7,920 nt of DNA from Thermoplasmata archaeon (lineage in GTDB: Archaea > Thermoplasmatota > Thermoplasmata > Lutacidiplasmatales > UBA184): positions 1 through 7,920 of the forward strand of contig JASHQY010000096.1 of assembly GCA_030038885.1 (NCBI GenBank), given 5' to 3'. Both the position numbers and the translations under genes were made by a program. The notes under the pieces were generated by a model. It was not told where the DNA came from and made no database searches. It saw nothing but the letters and a program-made list of their open reading frames with translations. Shown piece after piece: positions 1 through 4,900 of the stretch (position 1 is its first letter; every line of letters starts with the position of its first letter).

Positions 1-407
1 TGAGCCTCCAGTACGTCGGGATCCGGGTCACGAACCTCGAACGCTCCCTCGCGTTCTACTGCGACGGGCTCGGGCTCCGGGAGACCGGGCGGGGGCGGAT
101 GAGCCACGGGGGGCTCTTCGTCGGGCTCGAGGACCCGACGACCCACGTCGCGCTCGAGCTCAACTTCTACCCGCCGGGTTCTCCGTACGCCACGCCCTAC
201 GCCCCGGGCGAGGGCCTCGACCACCTCGGGTTCGTCGTCCCCGACGCGCGCGCGCAGATCGAGCGCCTCCGCCGGGCCGGGGCGCGGGTCGCTCTCGAGC
301 CGTGGCTCGAGCAGGGCCGCTACTGGATCGGGTTCGTCGAGGATCCCGACGGTCTCTGGGTCGAGATCCAGGACGCGGCGGTCACCGCGCCTTCAGCACC
401 TTCTTGA
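1..407 (+). CDS. VOC-superfamily (glyoxalase I-like) protein, start codon cut by one base
   Basis: This is a single vicinal-oxygen-chelate protein made of two beta-alpha-beta-beta-beta modules. Bases 1-2 are TG followed in frame by Ser-Leu-Gln-Tyr-Val, so the start codon is probably an NTG whose first base lies just outside the window. That would give 135 residues, the length of E. coli glyoxalase I as I recall it. An internal ATG at 99 would delete the first module and is not the start. Module 1 carries RVTNLERSLAFYCDGLGL (residues 9-26). Module 2 carries GLDHLGFVV (72-80) and the typical ending GFVEDPDGLWVEI (111-123). Against E. coli GloA ligands H5, E56, H74 and E122, the matching residues are Y5, E53, H75 and E122, so one metal ligand is replaced. 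The substrate is therefore unknown: methylglyoxal-glutathione, another small electrophile or a dioxygenase-type substrate are all possible. Its 3' end overlaps convergent rpo12 by 26 bp, in a non-conserved tail (VTAPSAPS). Confidence 0.9.
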   Translation, partial: SLQYVGIRVTNLERSLAFYCDGLGLRETGRGRMSHGGLFVGLEDPTTHVALELNFYPPGSPYATPYAPGEGLDHLGFVVPDARAQIERLRRAGARVALEPWLEQGRYWIGFVEDPDGLWVEIQDAAVTAPSAPS

Positions 408-516
408 CGTTCGGGTGCTCCTTCGTGAAGATCTTCCCCCCGCAGTTGTCGCACCGCACGCCGAAGAGGTTCGCGTCGGAGGGGAGGGCCTCCCCGCACC
501 GGATACAGCGGAACAT
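382..516 (-). CDS. rpo12: DNA-directed RNA polymerase subunit Rpo12 (RpoP, Rpb12-like)
   Basis: This 44-residue zinc-ribbon subunit of archaeal RNA polymerase is the counterpart of eukaryotic Rpb12, a small subunit at the Rpo3/Rpo10/Rpo11 assembly platform. The sequence begins MFRCIRCGEALPSD and ends KKVLKAR, like archaeal Rpo12 proteins. The first zinc knuckle is C4-x2-C7 and the second is C22-x2-C25. The ATG is at 516-514 and the TGA at 384-382. It lies 27 bp downstream of rpl37ae and is the last visible gene of the superoperon; a GGG four bases before the start is only a weak ribosome-binding site. The gap to rpl37ae holds a 16-bp palindrome. Its last codons, including the conserved VKKVLKAR end, overlap the tail of the convergent VOC gene. 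In many archaea pcc1 and prefoldin beta follow this position; neither is present here. Confidence 0.95.
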   Translation of the reverse strand: MFRCIRCGEALPSDANLFGVRCDNCGGKIFTKEHPNVKKVLKAR

Positions 517-528
517 CGGACCCGTACG

Positions 529-544
529 AGCGGCGCGCGCCGCT
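529..544. repeat. 16-bp perfect palindrome between rpl37ae and rpo12
   Basis: AGCGGCGCGCGCCGCT is self-complementary and ends on the last base of the rpl37ae stop codon. Two shorter palindromes adjoin it: CGTACG (523-528) and CGCTTAAGCG (541-550). In the transcript it could form a very stable hairpin just before rpo12, or act as a processing or attenuation site. There is no U-tract. By a rough estimate, about one palindrome of this length in two windows of this composition is expected by chance. Confidence 0.4.
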
Positions 545-813
545 TAAGCGTTGCCGGCCCCGGGCTCCTTCGCGGTCCGGGTGATCGCGGGCGGGGCCTG
601 GAAGACGTAGGCGTTCGACGCGAAGCGCGTGCCGCACCGGCGGCACTCGAAGATCCCGCTCGCGACCCGGTGGAGCGTGACGGTCGAGCAGCGGGGGCAC
701 GCGGCGGCCTTCGCACGGGCGCGGTCGATGTCGAGGACGCGCCGCCGGATCCGGATCCCGTAGCGGGGGCCCATCCACGCGGTCGGCCCGACCTTCTTCG
801 TCCGCTTGCTCAT
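544..813 (-). CDS. rpl37ae: Large-subunit ribosomal protein eL43 (L37Ae)
   Basis: This 89-residue zinc-ribbon protein belongs to the 50S ribosomal subunit. It opens with SKRTKKVG (residues 2-9) and a basic GPRYGIRIRRRV stretch (15-26), both typical of the L37Ae family. A four-cysteine zinc site follows: C39-x2-C42 and C57-x2-C60, with the family-like VASGIFECRRCG (50-61) and a conserved aromatic/hydrophobic end (NAYVFQ). The tail after residue 75 is variable. The ATG at 813 overlaps the rrp42 stop as ATGA, so its translation is probably coupled to rrp42. It stops with TAA, and rpo12 begins 27 bp further on. Clustering of eL43 and Rpo12 after the exosome genes is a well-known archaeal arrangement, which strengthens the call. 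Confidence 0.96.
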   Translation of the reverse strand: MSKRTKKVGPTAWMGPRYGIRIRRRVLDIDRARAKAAACPRCSTVTLHRVASGIFECRRCGTRFASNAYVFQAPPAITRTAKEPGAGNA

Positions 814-1598
814 GCCGCGGCCCCCTTCGCGATCGCGCGGAGCTTCTCCCCGTGGCGGAACGCCCGCTCGACCATCGCCTTGACGTCGTCGGGAGAGAAC
901 GCGCCGACAAGGCCCTTCTGCATCGCGACGATCCGCCCGATCTCGTCGGTCGCGATCGTGAGGCGGCCCTGGGCGGCCCGCTCCTCATCGAACGTCGGAT
1001 CGACCACGATCGCCTCGCCGAGGCGGACGAACGTGCACTCGGCGGGGTAGTGCACGACCTCGAGCCGATAGTCGGCCTCCGCGATCCCGAAGCGCTTCGC
1101 GGGGACCGTCGCGTGCGCGAGCGCGCCCAGCGCGGCGAGCTGGGCGGCGTCGATCAGGTTCCCCCCGTGGTCGAGCACGTGGAGATCGACGTAGCAGATC
1201 CAGCTCTTCTCGCCGGGCGTCACGCAGAGCCGGGTGAGGTCGATCGTCTCCGCCGCGCGGATCGACCGGTCGACGACCCGGGAGACCTCGATCGCCCCGG
1301 GCTGGGGCGGACCGGGCTCGAAGATCGGGCTCGAGAGCGGGATCAGCTCCGCGTTGGTCGTGAGGACGCCCGCGTTCGGGGTGTCGGGGAACGGTTTGCC
1401 GGGCTCGAGCTTGATGCCGGCGAGCACCGCGGTGTCGCCGATCCGCACGAGCGCCGAGCCGTCGGCGGTCGAGACGAACCCGGGCTCGACCGAGATCTTC
1501 CGGTACTCGTCCGTCCCGCGGCCGTCGAGGCGCTTCCCGTGCGCCGCGAGCTCGAGCACGTGGGTCGTGAGGATCTCGGCGGTGACCTCGTCGCTCAT
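810..1598 (-). CDS. rrp42: Archaeal exosome complex subunit Rrp42 (RNase PH-like, non-catalytic)
   Basis: This 262-residue RNase PH-fold protein is the partner of Rrp41 in the hexameric ring of the archaeal exosome, which degrades RNA 3' to 5' phosphorolytically and adds heteropolymeric tails. In this family Rrp42 lacks its own catalytic site but shapes the channel and contributes to RNA binding at the Rrp41 interface. Features seen are KRLDGR (22-27), a TADGSALVRIGDT core (44-56), EVSRVVDRSIR (104-114), GEKSWICYVDLHVLDHGGN (129-147) and VVDPTFDEE (198-206). The reading frame stays open far upstream, but the ATG at 1598 matches family length and overlaps the rrp41 stop as ATGA. The 3' end overlaps the rpl37ae start in the same way. 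The double coupling suggests matched synthesis of Rrp41 and Rrp42, which pair one to one in the ring. Confidence 0.97.
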   Translation of the reverse strand: MSDEVTAEILTTHVLELAAHGKRLDGRGTDEYRKISVEPGFVSTADGSALVRIGDTAVLAGIKLEPGKPFPDTPNAGVLTTNAELIPLSSPIFEPGPPQPGAIEVSRVVDRSIRAAETIDLTRLCVTPGEKSWICYVDLHVLDHGGNLIDAAQLAALGALAHATVPAKRFGIAEADYRLEVVHYPAECTFVRLGEAIVVDPTFDEERAAQGRLTIATDEIGRIVAMQKGLVGAFSPDDVKAMVERAFRHGEKLRAIAKGAAA

Positions 1599-2347
1599 GC
1601 CGTGACCTCCGGTACCGGTGCGACCGAGTAGCGGTCGCGCAGCGCCTGCTGCATGATCTCGTAGATCCCCCGGCAGCCCTGGACGCCGAGGTCGAGGGCG
1701 GTCGCGAGCTCCTCGCGCGTCATGTGGCCCTCCATCTGGAGCAGGACCAGCCGGCCGGACTGAGGGACGAGCGCCATCGGAAGGTCGGCCTCGCCAAAGT
1801 TGTCCTCCTCCTTGTTGAGGTCGACGATGATCGCCCCGCCGGCCTTGCCGACGGCGACCGCCGGCAGGAGATCGGCCATCGGGATCCCCGCGTCCGCGAG
1901 CGCGACCGAGGCCGCGACGAGCCCCGCGCAGCGCGTCCCGGCGTTCGCCTGGAGCACCTCGATGTAGACGTCGATGCTCGTGCGGGGGAACTCCTCCGCG
2001 AACACGACCGATTCGAACGCCTCGGCGACGACCTTCGAGATCTCCTGCGAGCGCCGGTCGAGCCCGGGGCGCTTGCGCTCGTCGACCGAGAACGCCGCCA
2101 TGTTGTACTTGCACTGGATGACCGCCTTGGTGTTCTGCTGGAGGTGACGGGGGTGGACCTCGCGCGGCCCGTACACCGCGGCCATCACCTTGTTCAGCCC
2201 CCACTGCACGAACGCCGAGCCGTCGGCGTGCTTCAGCGCGCCGGCCGTGATCTTGATCGGACGGAGCTCGTTCACGCGTCGCCCGTCGATCCGGATCCCT
2301 TCCGGACTCAGCAGAACGGGGACGTCCTTGGCGCCTACGCTTCCCAT
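1595..2347 (-). CDS. rrp41: Archaeal exosome complex catalytic subunit Rrp41
   Basis: This 250-residue RNase PH-fold protein is the phosphorolytic 3'-5' exoribonuclease subunit of the exosome. It carries GIRIDGRRVNELRP (17-30), NMAAFSVDERKRPG (82-95), the phosphate/RNA-binding arginine pair R98-R99 in GLDRRS, IDVYIEVLQANAGTR (125-139), and DLNKEEDNFGEAD (176-188). D176 and D182 correspond to the catalytic aspartates D182 and D188 of Sulfolobus Rrp41 as I recall them, so the enzyme looks active. I chose the ATG at 2347 because AGGAGG lies seven bases upstream (2355-2360) and the protein then matches family length. An extension to 2452 would overlap the rrp4 tail and give a basic, unconserved leader. 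It follows rrp4 by 19 bp and overlaps rrp42 by ATGA. The sequence resembles the Thermoplasma protein, which supports the lineage guess. Confidence 0.98.
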   Translation of the reverse strand: MGSVGAKDVPVLLSPEGIRIDGRRVNELRPIKITAGALKHADGSAFVQWGLNKVMAAVYGPREVHPRHLQQNTKAVIQCKYNMAAFSVDERKRPGLDRRSQEISKVVAEAFESVVFAEEFPRTSIDVYIEVLQANAGTRCAGLVAASVALADAGIPMADLLPAVAVGKAGGAIIVDLNKEEDNFGEADLPMALVPQSGRLVLLQMEGHMTREELATALDLGVQGCRGIYEIMQQALRDRYSVAPVPEVTA

Positions 2348-2354
2348 GTTGATT

Positions 2355-2360
2355 CCTCCT
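2355..2360 (-). promoter_or_regulatory. Shine-Dalgarno sequence of rrp41
   Basis: AGGAGG on the minus strand, seven bases (AATCAAC) before the rrp41 ATG. It is the clearest ribosome-binding site in the operon and fixes the rrp41 start at 2347. It fills most of the 19-bp gap after the rrp4 TAG. The strong site suggests independent, efficient initiation on rrp41, whose stop codon is then coupled to rrp42. Confidence 0.9.
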
Positions 2361-2366
2361 GGAACT

Positions 2367-3227
2367 CTAGTTGTTCTCGTCGGTCCTCGGCTCGTCCGAG
2401 TCGTCCCGGTCGTCCGGGGGCGGCGAGGACGCGAACGAGCCCTCCGGGGCATCGCGGTGCGCGCTCTCCCCGGCCGGCGGGTGGTCCTCCCCGGCCTCGT
2501 CCGACGACGCGGTCGACCTGAGGTAGCTTTCGACCCGCTCGGTGAGACCGCTGCGCTGGCCGTCCTCGGAGATCATCCGCAGGGCCTCGCGGACCCGATG
2601 GATCGCCTCCGGGTCGCCGTTCACCCAGACCCGCCCGTTCTGACCGACCGCGACCTGCGCGCCGGTCTGGCGGGTGATCGTTTGGATCATCGACCCGCCC
2701 CGGCCGACGACCCGGGGAACCCGCGCCGGAGAGACGTGCACGATCGAACCGCCCTCGAGCTTGCCGAGGCCCTCGCCGAGCATCGTGACCCCGATCCGGC
2801 CGGTGGGGTCGAGGTTCTCGACCCGGACCACGACCGACTCGCCGACCCGCAGGTACTGCTCGGTCTCGCCGACGTCGACCTTCCACGGGGTGCCGGTCAT
2901 GTGGAGCGGCGCCCAGCGGGGGGCCCCGATGTCGAGCAGCCAGAACGTCCCCTGGACGTCCGTGACCGTTCCGATCACGACGTCGTTCGGCTTCGGGATG
3001 TAGCGGCCCGAGAGCGGGATCACCTGGACGAACGGGGGTCGCGCCGACAACAGCCCGAGGACGCTCGCGTAGACCCTCCCGCCGACACGGTACGTTCCCG
3101 GCCCGGGCTTCAGGCCCTGGCTGGGGATCTCTTCACCGGGGAGAACTAGTACCCGCTCCCCGGAGGGATGCGGGGACGAGCCCCGGGGGCCCCGTCGCCG
3201 GGGGCCGGTACGATGGCTACCACCCAT
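2367..3227 (-). CDS. rrp4: Archaeal exosome RNA-binding cap subunit Rrp4, with extended tails
   Basis: This 286-residue protein is an S1/KH cap subunit that sits on the Rrp41-Rrp42 ring and binds substrate RNA at the pore. The N-terminal domain spans about residues 26-76 (VLVLPGEEI, then GPGTYRVGGRVYASVLGLL). The S1 domain covers about 80-152 (NDVVIGTVTDVQGTFWLLDIG). The KH domain covers about 160-225 and contains the GxxG loop in VVGRGGSMIQTI (G175-R-G-G178). Archaeal Rrp4 is usually around 230-250 residues. The surplus lies in a basic N-terminal segment (HRTGPRRRGPRG) and an acidic, Pro/Ser-rich tail after about residue 240 (ending DDRDDSDEPRTDENN). The ATG at 3227 is the only ATG, GTG or TTG between the upstream in-frame TAG and the conserved domain. 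It has no Shine-Dalgarno sequence, so initiation may be leaderless from an internal promoter or by reinitiation. The sbds stop lies 36 bp upstream in the same frame. Confidence 0.95.
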   Translation of the reverse strand: MGGSHRTGPRRRGPRGSSPHPSGERVLVLPGEEIPSQGLKPGPGTYRVGGRVYASVLGLLSARPPFVQVIPLSGRYIPKPNDVVIGTVTDVQGTFWLLDIGAPRWAPLHMTGTPWKVDVGETEQYLRVGESVVVRVENLDPTGRIGVTMLGEGLGKLEGGSIVHVSPARVPRVVGRGGSMIQTITRQTGAQVAVGQNGRVWVNGDPEAIHRVREALRMISEDGQRSGLTERVESYLRSTASSDEAGEDHPPAGESAHRDAPEGSFASSPPPDDRDDSDEPRTDENN

Positions 3228-3263
3228 TTTTCGTGCTGCACCGGCCCGCGCGACGGGGATGGG

Positions 3264-3273
3264 CTATTTAACC
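3264..3273 (-). promoter_or_regulatory. Possible internal TATA box ahead of rrp4
   Basis: On the minus strand the last sbds codons read GGTTAAATAG, a conspicuous AT-rich patch inside very GC-rich DNA. An archaeal transcription start about 26 bp downstream of its centre would fall near 3242, giving a leader of roughly 15 nt to the rrp4 ATG. That ATG lacks a Shine-Dalgarno sequence, which fits a short-leader or leaderless mRNA. The patch also encodes the conserved-length sbds end (Leu-Val-Lys-stop), so the base composition may be coincidental. Confidence 0.35.
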
Positions 3274-3959
3274 AAAGCGGTCTCGGCGGCTCCCTTCGTG
3301 CGCGCGTTGAGCTTCTCGTAGAGCTCGGTCTGCACGCCCGCGGGGATCTCGAGCACGCCGCTCCACGACCCGTCGCCCAGCCACTGCTCGTCGACCAGTC
3401 GGCCGAGCCCCTTCAACTCGCCGATCACGCGCGGGTAGTGCTGGGCGGGGAGCTTGACGCGGACCTTGACGACGTCGAGCCGGATCGGCAAGAGCGGGCG
3501 GAGCTTCTGGATGACCTCCTGGACCTGAGCGTCGACCGGCCGGAACGGGTCGACGTGGACCTTCGCCTCGGCCATCGCCGCCTCGATCCGCGCGGCGGGA
3601 TGCGGCGCGCCGGTCTGGGGGTTCATCGCGTTGCGGGCGATCGTCTGGACGATCTGCCGCTGCTTCGCGGCCTGCAGCTGGTGCCGCTGCTCGGTCGTGA
3701 CCTGCACCTCGCCCTTCTGGACGATCTGCTTCGCGATCGCCGCGAGGTTCCGGGTGTGGAACGTCTTCTCGAGGTACTCCTCCGAGATCTTGTCGCCGCG
3801 CTTCGCATCCTTGAAGACCTGGTCGAGCGCGAGCTTGTCGGTCAGGTCGACGTCCTTTCCGTCCTTCAGGTCCTGGACGGCCGCCGGATCGACCAGGACC
3901 TCGAACCTCGAGCCCCCGGTCTCCCAGCGGGCGATCACCGCGTCTTCGACCTTCACCAT
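3264..3959 (-). CDS. sbds: Ribosome maturation protein SBDS homologue
   Basis: This 231-residue archaeal homologue of the Shwachman-Bodian-Diamond syndrome protein is the expected family length. In eukaryotes SBDS works with the EF2-like GTPase EFL1 to release eIF6 from the 60S subunit; archaeal proteins are thought to act in late large-subunit maturation. The N-terminal FYSH-type domain (about 1-88) starts MVKVEDAVIARWETGGSRFEV and ends with QIVQKGEVQVTTEQR (78-92). The helical middle domain contains NPQTGAPHPAARIE (113-126), a family hallmark. The C-terminal ferredoxin-like domain (about 160-231) begins RLDVVKVRVKLP and includes LGDGSWSGVLEIP. The ATG at 3959 lies 31 bp after the psmA stop; GAGGG, 11 bases upstream, is a weak ribosome-binding site and sits inside a small hairpin. 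Position between psmA and rrp4 is the standard archaeal order. Confidence 0.97.
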   Translation of the reverse strand: MVKVEDAVIARWETGGSRFEVLVDPAAVQDLKDGKDVDLTDKLALDQVFKDAKRGDKISEEYLEKTFHTRNLAAIAKQIVQKGEVQVTTEQRHQLQAAKQRQIVQTIARNAMNPQTGAPHPAARIEAAMAEAKVHVDPFRPVDAQVQEVIQKLRPLLPIRLDVVKVRVKLPAQHYPRVIGELKGLGRLVDEQWLGDGSWSGVLEIPAGVQTELYEKLNARTKGAAETALVK

Positions 3960-3961
3960 CG

Positions 3962-3975
3962 GAGGGCGTTCCCTC
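3962..3975 (-). other. Small hairpin covering the sbds ribosome-binding region
   Basis: In the 31-bp psmA-sbds gap the minus strand reads GAGGG-AACG-CCCTC, a perfect 5-bp stem with a 4-nt loop. It ends two bases before the sbds ATG at 3959. The 5' arm is the only Shine-Dalgarno-like sequence there. It could lower or regulate sbds initiation, or reflect chance in GC-rich DNA. There is no T-run, so it is not a bacterial-style terminator. Confidence 0.4.
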
Positions 3976-3990
3976 GCGCGGACGGGCCGC

Positions 3991-4746
3991 TCAGGACTTG
4001 CCGCCCTTGCCCGCCCCGCTGGCCGGTGGCAGTCGCGCGACGTACTTCTGGATATCGTCCGCCTCCAACCGCGTCATGCCCTCGCCGACCTCGACCGTGC
4101 AGACCTCGACCTGGGCGAGGCTTCCGCCCTCGTCGAGCCCGGCGCGCAGACCCTCGAGCGCGAGGAGGATCGCGGACTCGCGGTCCATCCCGGGCTTGTA
4201 CTTCTGCTCGAACAGGTCCATGACGGGGGACTTGTTGCCGCCGGTGCTCGCGGCCCGGAAGCTCGTCAGCGAACCGGACGGCTCGGTCTCGAACAGGTGG
4301 ATCCCGCTGTCGTCGTAGCCGCCGACCAGGAGCGCCGTGCCGAACGGGCGGACGCCCCCGAACTGGGTGTACTGCTGCTTGTAGTCGCAGATGCGGCGCA
4401 CGAGCAGCTCGACCGTCATCGGCTCGGCGTACGTCACGCGGTTGATCTGGGCCGAGAGCCGGGCGTAGTCGACCAGCACGCGCGCGTCCGCGACGAGGCC
4501 AGCGGAGACGCACGCGATGTTCTCGTCGATCTGATGGATCTTCTCGAGGCTCGCGGCCTCCGCGAGCTTCGGGTTCGGGATCCGGCGGTCGGCGATTAGC
4601 ACGACGCCGTTCGAGTAGACGACCCCCGCGGTCGTCGCGCCCCGGCGCACCGCCTCGCGGGCGTACTCGACCTGGAAGAGCCGGCCGTCGGGCGAGAAGA
4701 CCGTGATCGCCCGGTCGTAGGCCATCTGGCCCGGTTGCATCTCCAT
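3991..4746 (-). CDS. psmA: 20S proteasome alpha subunit
   Basis: This 251-residue protein forms the outer heptameric rings of the archaeal 20S proteasome. It gates substrate entry and docks the PAN/Cdc48 unfoldases; it is not itself proteolytic. It shows the YDR gate motif (Y10-D11-R12), FSPDGRLFQVEYAREAVRRG (17-36, the alpha-type signature), SLEKIHQID (66-74) with K69 matching the ATPase-docking lysine K66 of Thermoplasma, GLVADARVLVDYAR (82-95), and QQYTQFGGVRPFG. The C-terminal tail is Gly/Lys-rich. The start is either ATG 4746 or ATG 4740 (M3); Thermoplasma PsmA begins like the latter (MQ-GQMAYDRAI). Both follow a TATA-like element at 4779-4786 by a short leader. It is the first gene of the superoperon and divergent from the DUF255 gene. 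The beta-subunit gene is not in this window. Confidence 0.98.
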   Translation of the reverse strand: MEMQPGQMAYDRAITVFSPDGRLFQVEYAREAVRRGATTAGVVYSNGVVLIADRRIPNPKLAEAASLEKIHQIDENIACVSAGLVADARVLVDYARLSAQINRVTYAEPMTVELLVRRICDYKQQYTQFGGVRPFGTALLVGGYDDSGIHLFETEPSGSLTSFRAASTGGNKSPVMDLFEQKYKPGMDRESAILLALEGLRAGLDEGGSLAQVEVCTVEVGEGMTRLEADDIQKYVARLPPASGAGKGGKS

Positions 4747-4778
4747 GCGGCGACCTCGGAGCGGGCACTCGGGTCCTC

Positions 4779-4786
4779 CTTATAAC
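4779..4786 (-). promoter_or_regulatory. Likely TATA box of the proteasome-exosome superoperon
   Basis: The minus strand reads GTTATAAG here, the main AT-rich patch in the 154-bp divergent gap. A start site about 25 bp downstream would fall near 4757, leaving about 10-16 nt before the two candidate psmA start codons. No convincing purine-rich BRE precedes it. An AGGAGG directly after the box (4775-4780) would lie upstream of the predicted transcript start. Confidence 0.55.
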
Positions 4787-4828
4787 GGGGCCGAGGGCAG
4801 TAACGCGCTCGTCAGCGGATTACGCGGC

Positions 4829-4871
4829 TTTCGTCGCTCCGGGGCGCCCGGGGAGGCCGTCGGCGACGAGA
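4829..4871. repeat. Nested inverted repeat in the psmA/DUF255 divergent gap
   Basis: TCGTCGC at 4831-4837 is matched by its reverse complement GCGACGA at 4863-4869, with T4829/A4871 extending the outer pairing after one G-T wobble. Inside lies a second inverted repeat, CCGGG-GCG-CCCGG (4839-4851). It ends just before a weak TATA-like ACTATGAG (4871-4878) that stands about 26 bp before the DUF255 ATG. It could be an operator or RNA structure; GC-rich DNA also yields such repeats by chance. Confidence 0.35.
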
Positions 4872-4900
4872 CTATGAGCGCCCTTCGGCCGTAGGGAGGC

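Noticed and set aside
810..2204. rrp42 frame extended to 464 residues.
   Set aside because: The extra part is a shadow of rrp41 in another frame. The ATG at 1598 gives family length and an ATGA overlap.
2348..2452. rrp41 extended to an ATG at 2452.
   Set aside because: The extension lies inside the rrp4 tail and has no family similarity. The ATG at 2347 has a perfect Shine-Dalgarno seven bases upstream.
4766..4780. AGGAGG six bases before a GTG (4768) upstream of psmA.
   Set aside because: The GTG is out of frame with psmA and opens a shadow frame. It also lies upstream of the transcript start predicted from the TATA-like element, so the match is probably accidental.
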